A stretch of DNA of 64,000 nucleotides, taken from contig CACKBZ010000003.1 in the NCBI GenBank assembly GCA_902598525.1, forward strand, positions 1 through 64,000. Reading direction: 5' to 3'. The stretch is from an uncultured Bacteroidota bacterium. GTDB taxonomy: Bacteria; Bacteroidota; Bacteroidia; Flavobacteriales; Flavobacteriaceae. This document shows positions 51,522 to 60,763 of this stretch, one piece after another; position 1 is the stretch's first letter; every line of letters starts with the position of its first letter. Both the position numbers and the translations under genes were made by a program. The notes under the pieces were generated by a model that ran no database searches, was not told the DNA's origin, and saw nothing but the letters and a program-made list of their open reading frames with translations.

Positions 51522-52991
51522 CTATTTAGTTGGAATGATGTACTTCATAGGATCAAAATCCCATAAATATGGTAGAATAAAGTATACAAAAATAGTTAGT
51601 AAAATAATCGAGAGAATATTCATCCAGATTCCAACTCGAACCATATCAGGAATTCTTAGGTATCCAGATCCAAAAACAACAGCATTTGGTGGAGTAGCAA
51701 CAGGTAGCATAAATGCACATGAAGCAGCTACAGTAGCAGAAACCATTAAAATAAATGGATGAACATCAATTGTCATAGCCATAGGATATAGAACTGGTAA
51801 TAACATTGCAGTAGTTGCTAGATTAGAAGTTATTTCAGTTAAGAAATTGACAGATGCAATTAAGATAAATACTAATAGGATGAGTGAAACACCATCTAAC
51901 AATGTCATTTGAGTTCCAATCCATAATGCTAATCCACTATCTTTAAAGCCAGCAGCTAGAGCCATTCCACCTCCAAATAGTAATAATATACCCCATGGAA
52001 GTTTTACTGCTTCATCCCAATTTAATAGTCTTCTCTTTCTATTCTTTGTAGGCAAAAGAAAAATAATAACAGCACTAATCATTGCAATGATTGTATCATC
52101 AATAACCGGCACTATAATTTTTAATAAGTTATCTCTTGTAACCCAAGCGAATGCAGTTAAAGCAAACACTATTGCTACTAATTTCTCCTCATATGAAATT
52201 TTACCCAGCTTATTTAATTGTCTTAATATTTCCTCTCTACCTCCTGGAAAAGCTTTCTGTTTAAAACTAAATGCAAAACTTGTTAAATACTTCCAGCATA
52301 AAAACAATAGTATTATTGAAATAGGAAGACCAAACTTAAACCATTGAGCAAAAGTTATCTCATATCCAAATGATTCTTGAACCACTCCAGCTAAAACTAA
52401 ATTAGGTGGTGTTCCAATTAAGGTCGCAACACCTCCAATTGAAGCACTATATGCTATACCTAGCATCAAAGCTTTACCAAATATCTTATTTTCATTTTTA
52501 TCAGTATCTGGATTATCTTTTAATTGGGAAACAATTGCAAGAGCAATAGGTAGCATCATAACAGCAGTCGCAGTATTAGATATCCACATTGACATGAAGG
52601 CTGTTGCTATCATAAAACCTAAAATAATGTTAATTACACTAGTCCCAATAATATTAATTATGTTAAGAGCTATTCTTTTATGCAAGTTCCATTTCTGTAT
52701 AGCAATTGCAATTATAAATCCACCAACGTATAAAAAAACATATTTATGTCCAAAAGATGCTGTAGTTTCAGATAATTCAAGCCCACCAGTCAGAGGGAAT
52801 AATACAATAGGTATAAGAGCTGTAACAGCAATAGGAATTGCCTCAGTTATCCACCAAATTGCAATCCAAATTGTAGATGCTAAGACTGCGTTAGCTTGTG
52901 GACTTAAGCCTTCAGGATGAAAATATAACAACACTAAAGTGAATGCTAAAGGACCTGAAATTAAGCCAATACTTTTTGAATTAAACTTCAT
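51522..52991 (-). CDS. SLC13/DASS-family sodium:carboxylate (or sulfate) symporter
   Basis: ASTIWIAIWWITEAIPIAVTALIPIVLFPL, SIGGVATLIGTPPN, FLTEITSNLATTAMLLPVL, LPVATPPNAVVFGSG. Confidence 0.92.
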   Translation of the reverse strand: MKFNSKSIGLISGPLAFTLVLLYFHPEGLSPQANAVLASTIWIAIWWITEAIPIAVTALIPIVLFPLTGGLELSETTASFGHKYVFLYVGGFIIAIAIQKWNLHKRIALNIINIIGTSVINIILGFMIATAFMSMWISNTATAVMMLPIALAIVSQLKDNPDTDKNENKIFGKALMLGIAYSASIGGVATLIGTPPNLVLAGVVQESFGYEITFAQWFKFGLPISIILLFLCWKYLTSFAFSFKQKAFPGGREEILRQLNKLGKISYEEKLVAIVFALTAFAWVTRDNLLKIIVPVIDDTIIAMISAVIIFLLPTKNRKRRLLNWDEAVKLPWGILLLFGGGMALAAGFKDSGLALWIGTQMTLLDGVSLILLVFILIASVNFLTEITSNLATTAMLLPVLYPMAMTIDVHPFILMVSATVAASCAFMLPVATPPNAVVFGSGYLRIPDMVRVGIWMNILSIILLTIFVYFILPYLWDFDPMKYIIPTK

Positions 52992-53117
52992 AAACAGCCC
53001 TAAAAATAATCTATTTTAATTTAATTAATCACTAGATAAAAATTAAATTATTGTGATAAATAAATATCATAATAATTTTCATGGGATAAAGTTGATCTTT
53101 ATATTGTGGGTTAAATT

Positions 53118-54329
53118 ATGATCAAATACATCAAAATTACACTCTTATGTTTTGCTTTTAATTCTATTTGTATTGCACAAAGTAGTTTAGATGTTTCAAA
53201 ACTTAAAGATCTTGAAATCTATCTTAACGAAGAAATTAGGAATAATAAAGCAGCTGGAATTGAAGCTTTAATTTATCATAAAGGTGAAATTGTTTGGCAT
53301 GAAGCATATGGATACAGTAGTTTACAAGATAATCTTCCACTTGAGAAAAATAGTATTTACTATATTCAATCAATGACTAAACCTATTATGAGTGTAGCAA
53401 TAATGCAGCTAATAGAAAAAGGAAAATTGAGATTAGATGATAATGCATCGAAGTATTATCCTCCTTTAAAAAAGCTAGAAGTAATTGAAGATATAAATAC
53501 AGGAATTTATGGTCCAACAGTTGATGTAAAATATCCAATAACTATCAGACAACTTCTTACACATACTGCTGGTCTTTCACATGGGCTAGAAGAAAATATT
53601 TTTGATCAACAACTTTTTAAGTTAATGTATAATGACCTATTTGATCCTGCTGAATATGATATACTTGAAGAGAGGGTAGAGAAGCTTATGCAAGTTCCAT
53701 TAATTGGCCAGCCCGGAGAACAGTGGTACTATAGTGCTGCTCCAGATATTTTGGCCTTAATTTTACAAAAAATAACCGGACAATCTATCAATGAATACCT
53801 TAGAGAAAACATCTTTGACCCACTATTAATGTTTGACACAGGGTATAATGTTAAAAAAAATCAACAACAAAGGATAATGCAAGTCCACTTCAACATCGAA
53901 GATGGGAGTATGGTCAATAGTCATGTACAAGTTCCACCATCAGGAAATACTGTTTATGGAGGAACTCACGGGTTATTCTCATCTACTGAAGATTTTCTCA
54001 AATTCTGTAAAATGATTTTAAATAAAGGAACTTTAAACAGTCAAAGAATTTTATCAAAAAATACAGTAGAAATGATGACAAAAAATCAAATTGGTAAACT
54101 CATTGGTCCAAGCAGAGGGTTTGGGTTTGGATTTGGAGTTTTATATGATACAACTAAAGATGTTAGTCCTGCAAATAATGGTCAAATATATTGGGGAGGG
54201 TATTTTAAAACACATTTTTTTATCGATCCTAAAGAAGAACTCATTGGGATAATAATGACCCAAAAGGTTCCAAGTAACGAAGACTATATTATTGCAATTA
54301 CTCAAGCAGTTTATGGGGCTATGGATTAA
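53118..54329 (+). CDS. Serine hydrolase (beta-lactamase class C-like), exported
   Basis: SxxK in YIQSMTKPIMSVAIMQLIEKGKLRLDDNASKYYP, YYSAAPDILALIL YxA/S motif; signal peptide. Confidence 0.92.
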   Translation: MIKYIKITLLCFAFNSICIAQSSLDVSKLKDLEIYLNEEIRNNKAAGIEALIYHKGEIVWHEAYGYSSLQDNLPLEKNSIYYIQSMTKPIMSVAIMQLIEKGKLRLDDNASKYYPPLKKLEVIEDINTGIYGPTVDVKYPITIRQLLTHTAGLSHGLEENIFDQQLFKLMYNDLFDPAEYDILEERVEKLMQVPLIGQPGEQWYYSAAPDILALILQKITGQSINEYLRENIFDPLLMFDTGYNVKKNQQQRIMQVHFNIEDGSMVNSHVQVPPSGNTVYGGTHGLFSSTEDFLKFCKMILNKGTLNSQRILSKNTVEMMTKNQIGKLIGPSRGFGFGFGVLYDTTKDVSPANNGQIYWGGYFKTHFFIDPKEELIGIIMTQKVPSNEDYIIAITQAVYGAMD

Positions 54330-54333
54330 GTAT

Positions 54334-54370
54334 AAAAAACCCCGAAAGTATATACTATCAGGGTTCTTTT
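54334..54370 (-). terminator. Intrinsic terminator downstream of tRNA-Ser (may also serve the convergent serine hydrolase gene)
   Basis: Minus strand AACCC...GGGGTTTTTT hairpin with T tract. Confidence 0.65.
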
Positions 54371-54371
54371 G

Positions 54372-54456
54372 CGGAGAAAGAGGGATTCGAACCCCCGGAG
54401 GTGTGACCCTCAACAGTTTTCAAGACTGCCGCATTCGACCACTCTGCCATTTCTCC
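54372..54456 (-). tRNA. tRNA-Ser (anticodon TGA), CCA not encoded
   Basis: Reverse complement GGAGAAATGGCAGAGTGGTCGAATGCGGCAGTCTTGAAAACTGTTGAGGGTCACACCTCCGGGGGTTCGAATCCCTCTTTCTCCG: 7-bp acceptor, long variable arm, T-loop GGTTCGAATCC. Confidence 0.96.
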
Positions 54457-54545
54457 AATGGAGTTGCAAATATACATGATTTTGAGAATAAAAAAATTAT
54501 TAAAACTTTACCTAAATAAAAAAGAATTATCTTGTTAAAAGTATC

Positions 54546-55319
54546 ATGTTTTTAGATATAAATTCAATTTTAATTTTAGTTGGAATTGGTCTTTTCGCAG
54601 GTGTTGTAAATACACTTGCCGGAGGTGGATCGTTGGTTACTCTCCCTGTTTTAATTCTTTTTTTAGGTCTAGATGAGGCTACTGCTAACGGTACAAATAG
54701 GCTTATGGTTATAACTGCAGCTCTTGTAGCAAGTTATGGTTACAGAAGTAAAGGAGTTACTACTCACCCGTGGGGTTTATATTTTGGAATTATAGCAACA
54801 TTTGGAGCAATAATTGGGGCTAAAATAGCAATTGATATTGATGGTAATACCTTTAAAAGATTCCTTGCCATTATTATGATATCTGTTGGATTAATTATTG
54901 TATTTAGATCCAAATCAATAGCATCTTTAGATCTTCCTGAAAGGCTATCAGGAAAATATCTTTTAGGAGCACTGATAGGGTTCTTTTTTATTGGTGTATA
55001 TGGTGGTTTTCTTCAGGCTGGTGTAGGAATTGTTATAATGCTTTTGTTAACTCAAATAAATAGAATGAATTTACTTAGAACAAATTCTGTTAAAGCCTTT
55101 TCAGTATTTATATATTCAATTGCTGCAGTATTAATTTTTGCTTTAGACGGAAAGATTCTTTGGATGGTTGGTTTTTGGATGGTTCTTGGATCTGTTGTTG
55201 GTGCTTGGCTGTCAAGTAGGTGGTCAGTAAAAAAAGGTGATAAGGTAATTAGGGTAACACTTTTGCTAATGGTATCATATATGGCTGTTAAACTTTGGTT
55301 TGATACCTTTAATACTTAG
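54546..55319 (+). CDS. TauE/SafE-family (DUF81) membrane permease
   Basis: GLFAGVVNTLAGGGSLVTLPVLIL...GTNRLMVI and repeat GFFFIGVYGGFLQAGVGIV...RTNSVKAF. Confidence 0.92.
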   Translation: MFLDINSILILVGIGLFAGVVNTLAGGGSLVTLPVLILFLGLDEATANGTNRLMVITAALVASYGYRSKGVTTHPWGLYFGIIATFGAIIGAKIAIDIDGNTFKRFLAIIMISVGLIIVFRSKSIASLDLPERLSGKYLLGALIGFFFIGVYGGFLQAGVGIVIMLLLTQINRMNLLRTNSVKAFSVFIYSIAAVLIFALDGKILWMVGFWMVLGSVVGAWLSSRWSVKKGDKVIRVTLLLMVSYMAVKLWFDTFNT

Positions 55320-56415
55320 TATAATTATCAATACTCAGTCCATAACCAGATAAACCAATTCTAGCCTCCTGTCTTGAATTAGTTAGTAAATTAATTTTAG
55401 AAATTCCAATCTCATGAAGTATTTGAGCTCCTATACCAAAATCTCTAAAATCGACCTTAGGTTTATTTGCTGGTTCAATTAAAGAAATTAATTTATCTAA
55501 AATATTTTTTGGTGATTGAGTTTGATTAATAAAAATAATTGCACCCTTCCCTTCTTTATTTATTTTCTCAAAAATTTCATCATATTTAATCTCATTTGTT
55601 CCTTTTAAAATTTTAGTAACGTCACTATCATTCATAGATGAGTTAACCCTAGTTAGAATAGTTTCATTTGATTTCCAATTGCCAAGAGTTAAGGCAATAT
55701 GAACCTGGTTATTATTTGTCTGTTTAAATGCTCTTAATCTGTAACTACCAAAACTGGTTTTAATATTTTTATCAAAAATTTTATCAATTAGACTATCATT
55801 TTTCATTCTGTATGCAATTAAGTCTTCTATTGAGGCAATTTTAAGATTAAACTTTTTAGCTACCTCATAAAGTTGAGGAAGCCTTGACATTGTTCCATCA
55901 TCATTCATTATTTCAACAATTACACCTGCTGGTTTAAATCCAGATAATCTGGCAAAATCAATTGCAGCTTCGGTGTGCCCCGTTCTTCTTAAAACACCAC
56001 CATTTTTTGCTATTAAAGGAAATACATGACCTGGTCTTTGAAGATCATCAGGTTTAGTTTTACTGTCAACTAGTGCTTTAACAGTTTTAGCTCTATCAGA
56101 TGCAGATATGCCAGAAGTAACACCATTCCCTTTTAAATCAACAGAAACAGTAAAGGCTGTCTCAAGAGGGTCAGTATTATTTGGAACCATTTTTTCAAGG
56201 TTAAGTTTTGAGCATAAATTTTCCGACATAGGCACACAGATTAAACCTCTTCCGTGTTTAGCCATAAAATTAATCTTCTCTGAGTCAATTGTTTCAGCAG
56301 CAGTAATAAAATCACCTTCATTTTCTCTATTTTCGTCGTCTACAACTATAATTATTTCTCCATTTTTAAAGGATTTGATGGCATCTTCTATTTTATCTAA
56401 ATTAATTTTATTCAT
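55309..56415 (-). CDS. ribB: 3,4-dihydroxy-2-butanone-4-phosphate synthase with degenerate GTP cyclohydrolase II-like C-terminal domain
   Basis: IIIVVDDENRENEGDFI, HGRGLICVPM, RRTGHTEAAIDFARLSG; C-terminal RDFGIGAQILHEIGISKINLLTNS. Confidence 0.95.
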   Translation of the reverse strand: MNKINLDKIEDAIKSFKNGEIIIVVDDENRENEGDFITAAETIDSEKINFMAKHGRGLICVPMSENLCSKLNLEKMVPNNTDPLETAFTVSVDLKGNGVTSGISASDRAKTVKALVDSKTKPDDLQRPGHVFPLIAKNGGVLRRTGHTEAAIDFARLSGFKPAGVIVEIMNDDGTMSRLPQLYEVAKKFNLKIASIEDLIAYRMKNDSLIDKIFDKNIKTSFGSYRLRAFKQTNNNQVHIALTLGNWKSNETILTRVNSSMNDSDVTKILKGTNEIKYDEIFEKINKEGKGAIIFINQTQSPKNILDKLISLIEPANKPKVDFRDFGIGAQILHEIGISKINLLTNSRQEARIGLSGYGLSIDNYTKY

Positions 56416-57845
56416 CTCTTGCGATAATTTTGAATAGTTGAAATTATTCTATCAAATAAATTAAAATTAAATTCCCTATCCATAGATACTATCTTTGTTA
56501 GATATAAAGCAAAAGGTGCGATAACAATTGTTGATATCCAGCTTCCTAAAAAGGGACTTAATGAATTATCTTCCGCAGCATTTTTTCCAAATACACCAAT
56601 GTAATGATATGTTAAAAAAATAACTATCGATAAAACTAATGGTAATCCAAGTCCTCCTTTTCTAATAATTGCTCCAAGTGATGCACCAATTAAAAATAAA
56701 AATATACATGCGAATACAAGGCTATATCTTTCATTCATAGTTAGCTTGTGAATATTAATTAGTTTTTGTTGAAGAAAGAAAGTTTTCTTTTTGTTGTTCA
56801 ATTGTCTTAAATATATATCAGCTTCATTATCTGCTCTTGAGAGTATGCTATTTAATTCATATGATTGTGGATCATCTAAAATATTAAGGAATGAAGTATT
56901 TCCATCTATTTCAAGTTCATCAACCTGATCTGGTCTTATATTAGGAAGTTTTCTCATTGTATGACCATTTAAAAAACTTTCACTAAACGTAAGCTTATCT
57001 TCCTGAAATTGCTTAATAAGTGTATCTGAACTTCTCCTCAATTGATCTACCTTTTGCATTTTATAAGTTGACTTGTAGTTTTCTTCATCCAAATCGATAT
57101 TATTAAAATCTGAAATGTCAATATTTAGTATATACTCATCAAAAGAAGCCCTACTGTGAGGATATTTTTGTTGATCAGAGGCAGAGTTGCCAACTAAGTC
57201 CTCGTATCTGTTTCCATTTTTTAAAACTAACTGAAGAAAATTATCATTATTGTTCCTAACTTCACCTGACTCAGCCTTTATAACTAGTCTATTTATTTCA
57301 TCATCTGATATTGAATGAAGAATTATATCTTCCAAATATTGTTCATTATCGCCGTATTTCCTTGAAACCTTGATATTTAAATTACCTATGTCATTAAATA
57401 TTCCCTCTCGTATACTTAATGTTGGTTTTAGCTTAGCTAGATTTTTCCTCAGATTATATGATTTTACCTCACCAAAAGTTGCAACATGATTAGAAAAATA
57501 AAATGATCCAACTCCTAGAAATACATGGAATATAAATAATGTAATCATACTTCTAACAATCGAAATACCATTTGATTTCATTGCAATAAATTCATAGTTT
57601 TCAGATAAAGTTCCATAAGTTGTTAAAGAAGCTAGTAATATTGATAATGGAAGAACTAATGGAACAAGTTTAGGAGAGAAATAAATAAAAAATTTACCAA
57701 TTGTAATTATGTCAAGACCTTTACCTGCTAATTCATCTATATATAGCCAAAAAGTTTGAATAATGAAGATTAAAAAACATATCGCAAAAACACCAATAAA
57801 TCGTGTCAGATAAAACTTTAATATGTATTTGTCTAATATTTTCAA
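56412..57845 (-). CDS. LptF/LptG (YjgP/YjgQ) family permease
   Basis: MKILDKYILKFYLTRFIGVFAICFLIFI...PLVLPLSILLASLTTYGTLSENYEFIAMKSNGIS. Confidence 0.94.
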   Translation of the reverse strand: MKILDKYILKFYLTRFIGVFAICFLIFIIQTFWLYIDELAGKGLDIITIGKFFIYFSPKLVPLVLPLSILLASLTTYGTLSENYEFIAMKSNGISIVRSMITLFIFHVFLGVGSFYFSNHVATFGEVKSYNLRKNLAKLKPTLSIREGIFNDIGNLNIKVSRKYGDNEQYLEDIILHSISDDEINRLVIKAESGEVRNNNDNFLQLVLKNGNRYEDLVGNSASDQQKYPHSRASFDEYILNIDISDFNNIDLDEENYKSTYKMQKVDQLRRSSDTLIKQFQEDKLTFSESFLNGHTMRKLPNIRPDQVDELEIDGNTSFLNILDDPQSYELNSILSRADNEADIYLRQLNNKKKTFFLQQKLINIHKLTMNERYSLVFACIFLFLIGASLGAIIRKGGLGLPLVLSIVIFLTYHYIGVFGKNAAEDNSLSPFLGSWISTIVIAPFALYLTKIVSMDREFNFNLFDRIISTIQNYRKR

Positions 57846-58465
57846 TCTTCTATTAAAATATAATCTTTAAATTTTTCTTTATCAAATTTAAATAAAGAAC
57901 CTGTAAGAGGTATATTGAAATTATAACTTAATGTTAAAAAAGTACTTAAAACTAAATTATCTCTGTTTAATAAATCAATTTGTTTAATTGATAGCATATT
58001 TGAATCAATAATAATCTTATAGATGATATCATCTTGAATTTTACTTATAGCACTTACAATTATTGATTTATTATCTCCATTGTCTATGTCGATATCAAAA
58101 TCATCTTTAAAAAAATTAAATAGTTGTACAGGAGAAAAATTAAAAAAAGTATTTGATTCAGAGGTTACTATAATTTCTTTATTTTCATGAATAATTGTAT
58201 AAAGCATAGAACCATCATAAATTTGGTCTATTACTTCAGTATCAATAAAATACTTTTTACCCTCAACATATAATCTTCCGTTTGTTGGGAACAAATCATT
58301 TTCATTCTTGGTGTTAATTGTAAAGTTATATAATGCATTTTCCAAGTTTAAAGTATTTTCCATTACTTTCCTTAGTATTTCAATTCCAGAATTTTGTCCT
58401 TTTACAATTGAAAAACTTAGTAAACAAATTATTAAAAAAAACTTAAGGTTAATTTTTGATTTCAC
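57842..58465 (-). CDS. LolA-like outer membrane lipoprotein carrier
   Basis: Signal peptide; NFTINTKNENDLFPTNGRLYVEGKKYFIDTEVIDQIYDGSMLYTI; between ftsK and lptF/G-like gene. Confidence 0.82.
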   Translation of the reverse strand: MKSKINLKFFLIICLLSFSIVKGQNSGIEILRKVMENTLNLENALYNFTINTKNENDLFPTNGRLYVEGKKYFIDTEVIDQIYDGSMLYTIIHENKEIIVTSESNTFFNFSPVQLFNFFKDDFDIDIDNGDNKSIIVSAISKIQDDIIYKIIIDSNMLSIKQIDLLNRDNLVLSTFLTLSYNFNIPLTGSLFKFDKEKFKDYILIED

Positions 58466-60719
58466 TTAATAAGCTTTCTAAAGAATTTAAATCTGTAATT
58501 AAAACCTGTCGTGGTTTACTTCCCTCAAATGGTCCGACTATGCCTGCATCTTCCATTTGATCTATTAATCTTCCAGCTCTATTGTATCCGAGCTTTAATT
58601 TTCTTTGAAGTAGGGATGCAGACCCTTGCTGATTACTTACAATTACCCTTGCAGCTTCGTCAAACATTGAATCTCTATCCTCTAAAGATATGTTTGAAGA
58701 ATCTTTACCATCCTCTTTTGAAAATTCTGGTAAAATATATGCTGAGGTATAACCTGTTTGAGAACCAATATAATCTGATAATTTTTCAACCTCTGAAGTA
58801 TCGATAAAACCACATTGAATCCTAGTTAATTCGTTAGACTGTGAATATAAAAGATCACCTCTTCCAATTAATTGCTCAGCTCCACCAGTATCTAAAATTG
58901 TCCTCGAATCAATTTTAGAGGTTACCCTAAATGCTATCCTTGCAGGGAAATTAGCTTTAATCAACCCTGTTATTACATTTACCGAGGGTCTTTGAGTTGC
59001 AATAATTAAATGAATTCCAACTGCTCTTGACAATTGTGCAAGTCTTGCAAGAGGTGTTTCAACCTCTTTTCCAGCAGTCATAATCAAATCAGCAAATTCA
59101 TCAATAACTAAAACTATATATGGTAAAAATGTATGACCATTTTCAGGATTTAGCTTTCTAGAAATAAACTTATCATTATATTCTTTGATATTTCTTGTCA
59201 TTGCATCCTTAAGCAACTCATACCTTTTGTCCATTTCTACACATAAAGAATTAAGTGTATTGATTACTTTATCATTATCAATTATAATAGCGTCATCAGA
59301 ATCAGATAATTTTGCTAAATAATGTCTTTCAATTTTATTAAAAATTGATAGTTCAATTTTTTTTGGATCAACCAAAACAAACTTAACCTCTGCAGGATGT
59401 TTCTTATATATCATTGATGTCAAAATTGCATTAATTCCAACAGATTTTCCTTGTCCGGTGGCACCTGCCATTAGCAAGTGTGGCATTTTTGTTAGATCAA
59501 CTACAAAAGTCTCATTACTGATAGTTTTTCCTAGTGTAATTGGAAGCTCCATATCGGACTCAATGAATTTTTTTGAGGATAAAAGAGACTTCATCGATAC
59601 AATTGATTTCTTCTTATTTGGAACCTCAATACCAATGGTCCCTTTTCCTGGAATTGGAGCAATTATTCTTATTCCAAGAGCAGATAGAGATAATGCTATG
59701 TCATCTTCTAAATTTTTAATCTTTGATATACGAACTCCAGCATCTGGAACAATTTCATATAGAGTTACTGTAGGTCCTATTGTGGCTTTAATTTGTTTTA
59801 TTCCAATATTATAGTTTTTTAAGGTGTCAACAATTCGATTCTTATTTGATTCTAACTCTTCTTGATCTATTTTTATTGTTCCATCTCCATAATCTTTAAG
59901 AAGATCAACACTGGGATTCTTAAAACTCCTTAGTTCAAGAGTAGGATCAAATTTTATAGAATCAACATTTGAAAAATCAACATTTTTTGTTGATATTTCT
60001 TCCTCATTTATTTTCTCGACCTCAATTGATATATTATCAGTGCCAACATTATTATTGGGTTCGGTTTCGTCTAAAATTAAATTATCATTTTGTTTATCTT
60101 CATCAATATTTTCAATGATATCATCCTTTTCAATCTCTAACTCTGAATCAAGAATCTTTTGCTCTTTAGCTTTAAAAAAGTTATTAATTAAACTAAGAGT
60201 ACCTGAAGGTGTTACATTAAATAATATAGCAATAGATATTATAAACGAAAATATAAGTATTAGTAATATTCCAATCCTTCCTATGTAAGACTCTAAAAAC
60301 AGATTAACTTCAAATCCAACAAGGCCTGATTGAACAGGGAAATAATTTTTTAAATAACCACTTAGGATTGTGATCCAGATTAATAACATTAAAAGCCAAT
60401 TGATCTTTCCAAAAAGATCAAAGATTTTTTTATTAAATAAAGTATAATAAGATGATACAAGTAAAATTATCGGAAAAACAAAGCTGGAAAATCCAAAAAG
60501 TTTATAAATAAATAGGTGACTTATGTATGCTCCTGTTTTACCAAGAATATTTTCAACTTCAATATCTCTATCGAAAATCATATCAACATTACTTTGGTCA
60601 ACTTTCCAATTAAAAATGTAGGAGATAAATGAGGCAAACAATACTAGAGATGAAAATAATAGAATATATCCAAATACAACTTTAAACTTACTCTTATTAG
60701 CTTTTTTCTTGCTATTCAT
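58449..60719 (-). CDS. ftsK: DNA translocase FtsK/SpoIIIE
   Basis: MPHLLMAGATGQGKSVGINAILTSMIYK, VLVIDEFADLIMTAGKEVE, LAQLSRAVGIHLIIATQRPSVNVITG; C-terminal gamma winged helix. Confidence 0.97.
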   Translation of the reverse strand: MNSKKKANKSKFKVVFGYILLFSSLVLFASFISYIFNWKVDQSNVDMIFDRDIEVENILGKTGAYISHLFIYKLFGFSSFVFPIILLVSSYYTLFNKKIFDLFGKINWLLMLLIWITILSGYLKNYFPVQSGLVGFEVNLFLESYIGRIGILLILIFSFIISIAILFNVTPSGTLSLINNFFKAKEQKILDSELEIEKDDIIENIDEDKQNDNLILDETEPNNNVGTDNISIEVEKINEEEISTKNVDFSNVDSIKFDPTLELRSFKNPSVDLLKDYGDGTIKIDQEELESNKNRIVDTLKNYNIGIKQIKATIGPTVTLYEIVPDAGVRISKIKNLEDDIALSLSALGIRIIAPIPGKGTIGIEVPNKKKSIVSMKSLLSSKKFIESDMELPITLGKTISNETFVVDLTKMPHLLMAGATGQGKSVGINAILTSMIYKKHPAEVKFVLVDPKKIELSIFNKIERHYLAKLSDSDDAIIIDNDKVINTLNSLCVEMDKRYELLKDAMTRNIKEYNDKFISRKLNPENGHTFLPYIVLVIDEFADLIMTAGKEVETPLARLAQLSRAVGIHLIIATQRPSVNVITGLIKANFPARIAFRVTSKIDSRTILDTGGAEQLIGRGDLLYSQSNELTRIQCGFIDTSEVEKLSDYIGSQTGYTSAYILPEFSKEDGKDSSNISLEDRDSMFDEAARVIVSNQQGSASLLQRKLKLGYNRAGRLIDQMEDAGIVGPFEGSKPRQVLITDLNSLESLLSEIKN

Positions 60720-60763
60720 ACAAGTTTTGTATTTAACAAAAATACAAATATGAGTTTAGATAA

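Noticed and set aside
51535-52920. Plus-strand ORFs antisense to the SLC13 transporter (51535..51762, 52087..52347, 52594..52920)
   Set aside because: Hydrophobic antisense translations of a membrane protein gene; coding evidence is clearly on the minus strand.
54141-54519. ORFs 54141..54413 (-) and 54292..54519 (+), the latter with a 'RGIRTPGGVTLNSFQDCRIRPLCHFSN' peptide
   Set aside because: Both read through the tRNA-Ser gene; this peptide is the typical artefact of translating across tRNA-Ser.
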